Positions 9,801 through 17,210 of a stretch of 17,210 nucleotides of DNA are shown here, piece after piece. Both the position numbers and the translations under genes were made by a program. Every line of letters starts with the position of its first letter. Within the stretch, counting starts at the first letter, position 1. The stretch is taken from assembly GCA_016758965.1 (NCBI GenBank), contig JAEPRB010000085.1:1-17210 (forward strand), read 5' to 3'. The notes under the pieces were generated by a model that was given only the letters and a program-made list of their open reading frames with translations, was not told the DNA's origin and did no database searches. Origin of the DNA: Circinella minor (taxonomy: Eukaryota; Mucoromycota; Mucoromycetes; Mucorales; Lichtheimiaceae).

Positions 9801-9903
9801 TTAGGCAAACCATTTTGGATAAAGAAAATTCAATTTTTCTTTTTGAATTAAATTTTTCAATATGCATATATTAAAACTCCGACATTATATAAATGTAACA
9901 AAT
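9345..9903. other. AT-rich interior of the Harbinger-like element with poly-T runs
   Basis: Apart from the minus-strand gene remnant, this interval holds several long T runs (near 9383-9408 and 9690-9708), equivalent to lysine codon runs in the remnant. It ends at the DIRS junction, where ACAAAT occurs at 9898-9903 and again at 14507-14512 on the other side of the DIRS element. Confidence 0.5.
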
Positions 9904-9920
9904 ATTACACATCTTTGTTG

Positions 9921-10038
9921 GGGACTTTGGCTGTGGATCAATTCTTTCTTTATTTAAAATCGAAACATTATACTACTGAGAATTAATTATGAAATAATAA
10001 AAGAAAATATTGTCTAAGTCTATAATCTCTATCTTCTT
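9921..10038 (+). repeat. DIRS left inverted terminal repeat
   Basis: About 118 bp, beginning GGGACTTTGGCTGTGGATCA and ending CTATCTTCTT. It matches the reverse complement of 14342-14460 with roughly three differences counted by eye. The preceding bases 9904-9920 are left-specific and are complementary to the first half of the internal complementary region. Confidence 0.9.
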
Positions 10039-10090
10039 TTCATTCAAACATTTTACTACGCTCCTGGACTTCTCACTGCTGTAGCCTCTT

Positions 10091-10939
10091 ATGAACAATG
10101 ATGATGCCACCCCCAAATGGGGTCATGCCCTGCTTCAATGATTGCATGCAGTCGAACAACAATTGGCTACTACAGCCACTCTTCACCAGGATCCTAACGT
10201 TATAGTTCGCAATCCTGGGGCTGATTTTACATCAACTAAACAGATGTTGGTTCAATATCCATTTATTCAAGAGAATTTCTTCAAATGTCCCTTGGAAGAT
10301 GTTCAACATCGACAATTTCTTTTTGATTGTCCCAAGAATTCGATCCGCAATTATGATCCCCCTAAGATCAATAAGGTTAATGTGTCTTCTTCAGCGCAGC
10401 ATTACGATTCAGCGTTGTATAATATACAATATCGTTTTTCAGGGCTTACAAGACCTTTGGATTGGTTTTTATACCAAACCCTGTATGGCAACTTAGATGA
10501 TACTACAATTCGACAACAAAGCAGCGATTTTGCACAAGCCATGCACAAACTGCTATCTGACTTGGCATCATATCTTACCACATTACGTACTGATAATCTT
10601 TACAAGGGTCTTCCCAACCACATTGAAGCACCAGGCTCTTAGTAAGAAAATTTTTTAGTTGACACCCAAGACGTGTTGGAACACATTAAACTTCAGCAAT
10701 CGATCCAAACTGTTACCCAACGAAAACCCAAGAAAAACAAGGGACCTCGATCCCATAGTTTTCAAAAACACGATCAGGATAAACAATATACTGATCATTC
10801 TCAGTGTCGTTCTGCTGAAAACACCAATTATCATTCATCATCATCTCATTCTATGGTCAATAACGGGGGTTTAAGACCTCTGCAACAATCTCAGCAGCGG
10901 GATTTTCACCCTCGCCAATCTCACCTGAGATCAAATTAA
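10091..10939 (+). pseudogene. gag: DIRS gag-like ORF with three in-frame stops
   Basis: A single reading frame runs from the ATG at 10091 to the TAA at 10937-10939. It is interrupted by TGA at 10139-10141 and by TAG plus TAA at 10640-10645. The first two-thirds looks like a structural capsid-type protein (QYPFIQENFFKCPLEDVQ, FSGLTRPLDWFLYQTLYGNL, QAMHKLLSDLASYLTTLR). After the double stop the frame continues with ENFLVDTQDVLEHIKLQQ and a basic Gln/His/Ser-rich tail. Position ahead of the reverse transcriptase and the RPLDWFLYQ-type motif fit DIRS gag. Dead as annotated unless stops are read through. Confidence 0.7.
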
Positions 10940-12110
10940 AACCGGTCGGAGGACGTCTCTCTTCCTATTATTCTACCTGGTCTTCTTCTCTTGGTTTCCA
11001 AGTCTCACCATGGCTCCAAATAATACTCAAGCATGGTTACCGTCTACTGCTCCTGTCTCTGCCACCGCTTACAAACCACCAACTTTTTTCACACTCCTTC
11101 ATAGACTCCACTTCAATTATTGATCAAGAAATCATAACACTTTTAAAGAAAGAAGCCATACAACAAGTTCCTCCGCATACTCCAGGCTTCTGGTCTCACC
11201 TATTCTTACTACCAAAGAAGGATGGCGGCCTTCGTCCAGTTCTTAATCTTCGACCACTCAATCAATATCTCCCGACCATTCACTTCAAAATGGAATCTTG
11301 GCCAACAATAACCAATATGATCCAACCAGGAGATTATTTAACATCAATCGATTTAAAAGATGCCTTTCACCACATTGCTATTCATCCAATACATCGCCAT
11401 CTTCTACAGTTTCAATGACGCAACAAATTATACCAATACAAAGTTCTACCGTTTGGTCTCAGCCTGTCACCAATCATATTCACCAAAACACTGAAACCAG
11501 TACTAAAATGGGCTCAACAATAAGGCATTCGCTTGACCGCATATATGGACGACCTGCTGATCATGGCAAAATCAGCACATCAAGCACAGCAACATACTAC
11601 ACTGATAGCTCAAAAATTACAAGAACTCGGCTGGCTTCTGAACAACAAGAAGTCGCAACTAATTCCAACTCAAGATATCAATCATTTGGGCATGTGCATC
11701 AACACCAAAACAATGACGATATCAATTCCTGGCAAAAAGATTCGAACACTTCGGCGCAATGCTTACCAACTACTGCACATGAAGACTGTATCATGGACGA
11801 AACTGGCCCAATTCATTGGCTCAGCCATTGCTACTCAACTGGGCAACCAACAAGCCAGATTTCGAACCCGTCATCTATTAAAACAATTAAATCGAACTCG
11901 CAATCATATAACAGCCCCAATTACAGCATTAATGCAATAAGAACTCGTCTGGTGGATATTCCAATTACAAATATGGAATGGTGCACACATACTACAGCAT
12001 CAGCCAGTGACACACATTTTCACAGACGCTTCAACCAGAGGTTATAGAATAGTAAAAGACCATATACTGTATGCCTCTCTGGCAAATGGACAGTGCAAGA
12101 ACGCCATTTT

Positions 12111-12115
12111 CACAT
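12111..12115 (+). repeat. Target-site duplication CACAT, left copy
   Basis: CACAT immediately precedes the solo LTR and recurs directly after it at 12548-12552. Removing the LTR and one copy restores the RNase H coding sequence across the junction in frame (HFHINYL). Confidence 0.88.
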
Positions 12116-12547
12116 TGTTGTATCCAATGTACAATGGCTTCATAATAACGGTCATTTAATAATATATATTTAAATACAGCATACTTCAAATATGTTTCAC
12201 TGACATTTTGGTATTTTACGGTATGTTTCAATGACTCTTAATATTAAAGAAGTCCGTCTTCTTTATTGATACTATTTGACAGCTGCATTGATATATTATT
12301 TTATCAATGGCAAAACGTATAGGATATAATGTTCACATATACCATTGTCATTATTCATCGTCATTAACAAATCGGAAGACTATCATTGTTTCATACATGC
12401 ATATTGATATACCCGTCCATTGATTAGAATTTAATATAAATAGTGATAATATTTTATTATAATAAACTTCAGTTCAATTATTGTTCTTTTGGGTCTCATT
12501 GACTTATTACTGTCTCTTTTATTTTATTAATTTTGATTGATATAACA
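12116..12547. mobile_element. Solo LTR (432 bp) inserted in the DIRS RNase H domain
   Basis: The segment begins TGTTGTATCC and ends GATATAACA. It therefore has TG..CA ends with a short imperfect inverted repeat (TGTTGTATC versus TGTTATATC), and it is flanked by the 5-bp direct repeat CACAT. It has no coding capacity. These are the signs of a single LTR left after recombination between the two LTRs of a retrotransposon. It contains the palindromic motif AAAGAAG-5 bp-CTTCTTT at 12246-12264. Most of it matches, inverted, the block at 4035-4421 within the CACTA element. The parent retrotransposon class (Ty1 or Ty3) cannot be told from the LTR alone, and its transcriptional direction is not clear. 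Confidence 0.85.
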
Positions 12548-13300
12548 CACATTAATTACTTGAAACTTCTGACCATATGGAAAACATTACAAACGCCATC
12601 CCTAGTCAACACCTCGCATATACAACTGTGCATGGACAATATCAGCGCCATGGCTTATATTCGACATTTTGGCGGAACCAAGTCCAAAATTCTCAACACA
12701 TTAGCAATAAAGATATGGAATTTTTGTTTTCAGCACCATCTAACTCTGACAACACTTTATGTCCCATCAGCACATAACCCAGTAGATTCACCATCTCGTG
12801 CAATGACAATACAGAACGAATGGAAATTACTATGTACCAGCAACTTATCAACTTTTGGACCAACTTTAGGGCCCTCACCACATCGACCTTTTCATTTCGG
12901 CAACCAATCACCAGACCAAGCACTTTGTGAGTTAGCAACATCACCCCCAAGCATTATGGATGAATGCCTTCAGCAAGCCTTGGAAAACGACACTGGGTCG
13001 CTTATATCTAGCCCCCCCTTGGAATCTTATTCTACGATGTTTACAACGCTTGATTCAGAATCCACTACCTGCAACACTAATAACACCAAATTGGCCGTCA
13101 GCACCTTGGTACCCACTCGCTACTCAGCTAGCACTACAACCACCAATAGTAATCAACACCCCAGCAAAAGAGAACGATCTGTTGAACAAGAACCCAATAT
13201 GGACCTTATTAGTATGGAACCTCGGCACAAAACAATGAAATCAGCATCTGGTGCTGCTATAGCCATTACAAACAAGACCAAAAATATTAACCCCTGAACA

Positions 13301-14203
13301 AAAATAAGACAAGCTGTATATGAACGTTGGTGTGAATTTACTGACTTAAATTTCATAAAGCCTAATGTCTTTCATTTGACCAGCTTTCTCGCTTCCCAGT
13401 ATGAAACAAAAAAATGGAAAATAAGTACAGTGCTTGCTTATTAATCATCGATACTCGCGCTTTATATGACCGAGTAAAGTAACCAGATACGTAACCATCA
13501 GCATTTCCAAGATTTTCACAAAGGCTTACGTCAAGGCACCATACTTCCACAAAAATCCTTTGACTATAATTTGTAACCAGCTCTAAGTTATATTCTTTCG
13601 TTAGGCGACAATAACAAGATGACGGTCGACCTATTAACAGCAAAATTAGCATGGCTATTAGCAATAGTCGGTTTTCTACGCCCCTCTGATCTGGAACGCA
13701 TTGACCTTGCACAATGCTCTATTTCACAAGATGATATTCTTTCATTGGTCATTGTAGCTCCTAAAGAAAAAAGAAGTGGTATGCGTATTACAAAAACGGT
13801 CACTATACATCCTCACTAGGATCCCTTGGTTTGTCCTGTCAATACTTACAAGGCTTATTGTTCCCGCGTTGCTTCCACCTCTGTAGTGTCTGTGCCACAC
13901 CCGGTTTTTACTCAAGTATCTTTGGTACCGCTCTTACGGTATGTCCATCACCATGATCAAGGCCTATCTAGTCAACGAATTAGTAAATACATAAATCAAG
14001 TTATGAAATTCGTTGGTCGTCCACCAGGTGCACCCATTCCGAAAGCAAGAGCTTTAGGCGCTACACTAGCTGCACAATCAGGTGTTTCTGTCGAAAACCT
14101 GGTAGTCCAAGAGAACTGGTCATCAAGAAAAATGTTTGAACAATTCTATCGCATTTCAGTTCAAACTCAAGAAAATTTTACTGCAAGTACTCTGGATTCA
14201 TAG
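13301..14203 (+). pseudogene. DIRS tyrosine recombinase with stops and frameshifts in its N-terminal half
   Basis: The N-terminal DNA-binding part is recognisable as RQAVYERWCEFTDLN, NVFHLTSFLASQYETKK and LAY-stop-SSILALY, broken by a TAA near 13442 and frame changes. The catalytic half is open from 13619 to 14203 except for one TAG at 13817-13819. It contains the box I arginine in VGFLRPSDLERIDL, the basic PKEKRSGMR stretch, the box II-like KARALGATLAAQSGVSVENL, and the C-terminal FEQFYRIS with the presumed nucleophilic tyrosine. In DIRS elements this enzyme integrates the circular cDNA, replacing the DDE integrase. The stop HPH-stop-DPLVCP fits a CAG to TAG change. Confidence 0.85.
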
Positions 14204-14292
14204 CCAAGGTCCCCGACAAGGATGTGTAATGTCCAGTAACGACGATATAGGAAGTCTTCTACAACATTACACGACAAAGGGAACCTTGGCTG
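14202..14292 (+). repeat. DIRS internal complementary region
   Basis: The first half (14202-14231, GCCAAGGTCCCCGACAAGG onward) is complementary to the left end 9904-9932. The second half (14232-14292, CCAGTAACGACG onward to CCTTGGCTG) is complementary to the extreme right end 14446-14506. The two halves meet at about 14231, just where the two element ends would meet in a circle. This is the diagnostic DIRS feature used as template to close the circular intermediate. A few mismatches are present. It lies immediately after the recombinase stop. Confidence 0.88.
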
Positions 14293-14341
14293 TCCCGACC
14301 CCCCCTCTGCTTTATTTTATTTATTTATTACTTTCTCATTC

Positions 14342-14460
14342 AAGAAGATAGAGATTATAGACTTAGACAATATTTTCTTTTATTATTTCATAATTAATTC
14401 TTAGTAGTATAATGTTTCGATTTTAAATAAAGAAAGAATTGATCCACAGCCAAGATCCCC
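14342..14460 (-). repeat. DIRS right inverted terminal repeat
   Basis: Reverse complement of 9921-10038 with about three differences. It is followed by a right-specific extension 14461-14506 (TTTGTCGTGTAATGTTGTAG onward), which pairs with the second half of the internal complementary region. Confidence 0.9.
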
Positions 14461-14541
14461 TTTGTCGTGTAATGTTGTAGACGACTTCCTATGTCGTCGT
14501 TACTGGACAAATAAAAATTTATAATAAACTTGTAATCATAA

Positions 14542-15503
14542 GATTATGAGATGTTCCGTTATACTGGTACGTTTCGGTTATATCGTGTTAGAAAAATGAA
14601 TAAAAGGTAATATAATTCCAAGTATAGGACTCAAGGAAAAGGACAAGCTCTAAGAAATAATTCATAGAAACTTTAAGAAGAGAAGTCGGTTAATTAATAA
14701 CCCCCAAAGTAAATCAACCGGGATTGTAGGGTGAAAATACGTAAGAGTGAGTGAACAAAGATACAGTACGTAACTTTTGCCTAAATTTTGTGTAAGCTGA
14801 AGATTTATTGGAGGAAGAAAGATGTCTTATTGATACTAGTTTACAATTTCTATCTATCTATCTATAGTTGATCATTGTCTCTAATCCATGACTTTTAGTA
14901 ACTTGTACATGTTGCAGTTACTTGTACTTATGCCCTTACTGGTTGAGATAGCACTAACATGTATATGTAACAAGTATCATAATTATGTTAAACAGTTGGT
15001 TCTGTCGGCCTGAATGGAACATAATATTGATGGCAATATTTCTTTATCTGTTTAATAAGCATAGTAATAAAATATTACTAATGTTGTTAGTTTACAAGGT
15101 GGATAATATATAATAAAATAAATAAAAAAAAGAAAAAAGTGGGAAGGGGTCCGAAACATGCCAAAATTTATTCATTACACAAAATTTTTGCTTTGTTTTT
15201 GTTCCAATGATAATATACTGGAAATCGATAACTTAGACTGTAGATGAGAATTCCAAAAGAGTGAATAGTTTTCGAACTTTAGGATATGTATTAATATATA
15301 TAACAACAACATATTAATTAGTGTCTAGTAAAAATATTATACAATAGTCGATGTTCAAACTTTACACATAAAAATAAAATAGGATGCTAATTTGCGATAT
15401 TTGATTATTCTAATAATGATCAAAAGAAACCGGATATGATATTGGGATAAAGTTATTTGTTACACAATGATGTTGGTAACGACTTTATTTATTATATTAT
15501 CTA
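14542..15503. other. Non-coding AT-rich region
   Basis: No open frame, splice pattern or RNA gene that I can support. It contains a short CTAT microsatellite (about 14850-14867) and an A-rich run near 15120-15138. It may include sequence downstream of the host gene, since removing the Harbinger-like element joins 8253 to 14542. Confidence 0.5.
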
Positions 15504-16343
15504 CAGAGGATCCCCATTAATTTCATAGGGCCATTTTCCATTTTTTTTGTGAAAATAAAGGGGTGTGAAAATTAACGGATACTATGAAATATTTCTCCAA
15601 GAATGTGCATATATTGAATACTTCGGCTCACTACTGAATATCTTTTATCGTATCAAAATACGTATTAATTAATAAATTACTTTTATACGACGAGTGTTTT
15701 TGATGCATTTTTGTAACTATTTCTTTTTTTTATTTGAGCACGTCTCTAACACTTTTTTTTTCTTTTGAAAAGAAGTTATATATAGTGCAGAGATAATTTA
15801 ATTTTTATATTATATTAGTACATTTTTTCATCTTTTTCTTTTCATCTTTCTATATTTTTGCTTTATATACCAAAACAAAATAACAGTAACCGAATTTAAC
15901 GTTGGCTTAACAGCTGAACAGTATAGTATTATGGCTGAGAAAAAAAAAACTTAACCCACGAACCATGACAAACCGATCGCTAGCATTATGGGCTAAAAAT
16001 GAATTCAAGCTGTTTTAGGCACCTGATATTGGTACTACGTATATGCAAAGAATTGAAACGAGAAAAACAAGAAGAGAATAAACATTGAATAAACTCTTAA
16101 GAAAAAACATGCAAATGGCGTAATAAAAAACGTAACCTATCCTGTATACTAATTTAATTACAATCCTTATATTTATCACATAATTTTCTTTTTGATTTAC
16201 ACACCCGTTAAGGATTCAATGCCGCCAAGTGCTGTGAAGGGGGATGTGAAAATTTTCTTATGTTATTTTTACCATTACTTCATTTTTTGTGAAGTTATTG
16301 AGGTGTGAAAATTAACGGATATGAAATTAACAGGGATCCTCTG
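15504..16343. mobile_element. Non-autonomous Tc1/mariner-like element, 840 bp
   Basis: The left end reads CAGAGGATCCCCATTAATTT. The reverse complement of the right end reads CAGAGGATCCCTGTTAATTT, matching at 18 of 20 positions, and the match continues through CATA. TA flanks both sides (15502-15503 and 16344-16345), the target duplication of the Tc1/mariner superfamily. No transposase frame is present, so it would need an enzyme supplied elsewhere. GTGTGAAAATTAACGGATA occurs twice in direct orientation (15563-15581 and 16303-16321) near the two ends, and a related GATGTGAAAATT is at 16243-16254. These may be enzyme-binding repeats. Superfamily assignment rests on the TIR and TA only. Confidence 0.75.
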
Positions 16344-16345
16344 TA

Positions 16346-17090
16346 TTCTATATGTATTATGGACCACTACGAGAACTTGTTTGATTATTTTATTTGAATT
16401 ATAGGTAACAATTCAAGTGTTTCAAATTTGTTATTATTTCAGAGAATAAAGATTCCAATAATATTAGGTACTCGGTTCCACATCATGGGCTTGGTCATAA
16501 TATTCTATTTTAGTTTGGTGGCGCGCAATAAAGGGGTTGTCGTCATGACAATTTTGTTAATTTCCTTTCTAGTACGTATGGATGCTTTTTTATTTCCAAC
16601 CTTGATTATAATCCTAGACGTTTTTTTGTCTTTTGTGTAATGTTGAGTGAAGGCTTAATTTTATAATAAATTAATGGCTAAATCTATTTTACAAGTTCAA
16701 TACGTACACAAATTATCAAATCTTACAGTTTCATACGTATTCAAAATGATAATGAAGTTAAACAAAAGTATCCGATTGAATAACGCTCAAAATGATCGTC
16801 GTTTATAACTACGTAACACTTTTTTTTTTTTTTGAATTGAGTGGAACAATGAGATCATTAAGAAATCAGAAAGTGAGTCGAGATAACTGGTTTATTAATA
16901 TTTTTGTTACCGATATCATATTAGAGTATGTGTGATTCGTACGACGGGTACGGATGGCGCATTCGGAGAAAATATAATATTATATAGTCATACTCGTAAA
17001 ATCATATTACTATGAGTTGTTGTGTGGCTCATTTCCATTTCGGGAATGACTGAGTATTAAATATAATTCATTTCTTTTCATTATACAGGA
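16346..17090. other. Non-coding AT-rich region
   Basis: One hydrophobic open frame of 70 codons (16428-16640) is present, but it has no homology cues, no clear start context and no splice support. I do not call it a gene. A run of 16 T is at 16819-16834. Nothing else recognised. Confidence 0.45.
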
Positions 17091-17097
17091 TTTTTCC

Positions 17098-17210
17098 TAA
17101 TGATTGGCGGGCCTTTTTTTCCCATGATGGCGGAGACCTTTTTTCATTTTGGCGTTGGGGGTCTTTTTTGATTGGCGGTGTAATTTTCATAGTTGGCAGG
17201 AGGTGAAAAT
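17098..17210. repeat. Degenerate TTGGCGG repeat array at the window edge
   Basis: Five spaced copies of a G-rich box (ATTGGCGGGCC, ATGGCGGAGACC, TTGGCGTTGGGGGTC, ATTGGCGGTG, TTGGCAGGAGGTG) at roughly 20-25 bp intervals, the first three followed by T runs of six or more. The array runs off the end of the window. The G-rich composition stands out from the flanking AT-rich DNA. Such arrays often lie just inside the ends of DNA transposons, so a further element may start here. Confidence 0.5.

Larger units (their letters stand above)
10940..13300 (+). pseudogene. DIRS reverse transcriptase and RNase H, broken by stops, frameshifts and a solo LTR
   Basis: Starting with KPVGGRLSSYY after the gag stop, the frame carries the RT blocks LPKKDGGLRPVLNLRPLN, LTSIDLKDAFHHIAIHP, YKVLPFGLSLSP and the catalytic AYMDDLLIMA (near 11536-11560), then LGWLLNNKKSQL. 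RNase H follows with THIFTDAST, ERHFHI, LCMDNISAMAYI and YVPSAHNPVDSPS. In-frame stops lie at 11416-11418 (TGA), 11521-11523 (TAA) and 11938-11940 (TAA). A CT dinucleotide gain near 12081 shifts the frame, and the RNase H exon is split by the solo LTR at 12116-12547 exactly within the HFHINYL motif. Beyond it the frame shifts again near 12860 and contains TAG at 12933-12935, then LGRLYLAPPWNLILR and TLITPNWPSAPWYP, typical of the region between RNase H and recombinase in DIRS elements. Confidence 0.85.
9904..14506 (+). mobile_element. DIRS-type tyrosine-recombinase retrotransposon (degenerate), 4.6 kb including a solo LTR
   Basis: The ends are inverted repeats (about 9921-10038 versus 14342-14460, only about three differences). 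Just inside the right TIR lies an internal complementary region whose two halves are complementary to the outermost left and right ends. Coding order is gag, reverse transcriptase, RNase H, tyrosine recombinase. This is the DIRS architecture, in which a circular cDNA is closed on the internal complementary region and integrated by recombination, without LTRs or a DDE integrase. The ends are estimated at 9904 and 14506, give or take about 6 bp. ACAAAT abuts both. Removing the nested solo LTR and its duplication leaves about 4.17 kb. All coding parts carry stops or frameshifts. Confidence 0.9.
8254..14538 (+). mobile_element. PIF/Harbinger-like DNA transposon, split by a nested DIRS element
   Basis: The left end reads TGATTACAAATTTATTATAA from 8254. 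The reverse complement of the right end (to 14538) reads TGATTACAAGTTTATTATAA. The ends therefore match at 19 of 20 positions as terminal inverted repeats. TAA flanks both sides (8251-8253 and 14539-14541), as expected of PIF/Harbinger (TWA target). The element's own sequence is 8254-9903 plus 14507-14538, about 1.7 kb. It encodes a DDE transposase on the plus strand and a converging minus-strand gene, both broken. Its base composition is far more AT-rich than the neighbouring genes: almost all codons end in A or T, with long poly-A/T runs. Without the nested insertion the right terminus would be missed. Confidence 0.75.

Noticed and set aside
11298..12047. Long plus-strand open frame (249 codons) rich in Ser/Thr/Gln/Asn in the DIRS RT region
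   Set aside because: The RT motifs, including AYMDD, lie in another frame. The length of this frame reflects codon composition of the RT, not a separate gene.
12116..12547. Interpretation as a MITE with GTTGTATCC ends and a 6-bp CACATT duplication
   Set aside because: Shifting the border by one base gives TG..CA ends and a perfect 5-bp duplication, which fits an LTR much better.
12533..13297. Open frame of 254 codons read as one protein
   Set aside because: Only its first part (to about 12850) is RNase H. After that the real DIRS frame is a different one containing LGRLYLAPPWNLILR, so the ORF is an artefact of a frameshift.
13362..13803. Minus-strand open frames over the recombinase
   Set aside because: They overlap the tyrosine recombinase coding sequence and have no recognisable features.
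13301..14203. Crypton or phage-type integrase interpretation of the tyrosine recombinase
   Set aside because: Adjacent RT and RNase H, inverted terminal repeats and the internal complementary region identify a DIRS element.
14848..14867. CTAT microsatellite
   Set aside because: Only four to five units; ordinary simple repeat.
16428..16640. 70-codon hydrophobic open frame that could be a small membrane protein
   Set aside because: Hydrophobic frames arise readily in T-rich DNA, and there is no start context, splice support or motif.
1..17210. Search for tRNA, rRNA, CRISPR-like arrays, defence or biosynthetic clusters
   Set aside because: No T-loop or rRNA core motifs, no regularly spaced identical repeats with unique spacers, and no enzyme genes other than transposon functions were seen.

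Overview
The window looks like a transposon-choked stretch of a fungal nuclear genome, most likely an early-diverging (Mucoromycota-type) fungus. Three things support this: an AT-rich background, compact spliceosomal introns of roughly 70-130 bp with GT..AG ends and AT-rich 3' splice sites, and a mix of DIRS, CACTA/Tnp2, PIF/Harbinger-like and Tc1/mariner-like elements. The phylum is inferred from family resemblance, not proven. I see no rRNA, tRNA, CRISPR array or bacterial-style operon.

The organising fact is nesting. A multi-exon host gene of unknown function (left part 550-1012, right part 6467-8215) is split by a complete 5454-bp CACTA-type DNA transposon (1013-6466). This element has 34-bp terminal inverted repeats that differ at one position, and a TAA target-site duplication. 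It inserted two bases inside an exon. It carries a Tnp2-like transposase on the minus strand (1178-4027, one intron, one in-frame stop) and a divergent five-exon gene on the plus strand (4539-5963) for a coiled-coil protein with an RGG-type tail. Most of the interval between their start codons is an LTR-derived sequence.

Just beyond the last recognisable host coding sequence lies a second stack. A very AT-rich PIF/Harbinger-like element (8254-14538, TAA duplication) carries a DDE transposase with one stop and a broken minus-strand gene. It is itself split by a 4.6-kb DIRS retrotransposon (9904-14506). The DIRS element has inverted terminal repeats, an internal complementary region, gag, RT-RNase H and tyrosine recombinase, all broken by stops or frameshifts. 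Inside the DIRS RNase H domain sits a 432-bp solo LTR (12116-12547, TG..CA ends, CACAT duplication). Its sequence matches, inverted, the LTR-like block between the two CACTA genes.

The last 2.7 kb (14542-17210) has no convincing gene. It contains an 840-bp non-autonomous Tc1/mariner-like element (15504-16343, TA duplication) and, at the right edge, an array of degenerate TTGGCGG-type repeats cut by the window end. The order of events is readable from the nesting: host gene, then CACTA and Harbinger-like insertions, then DIRS, then the LTR element and its collapse to a solo LTR.
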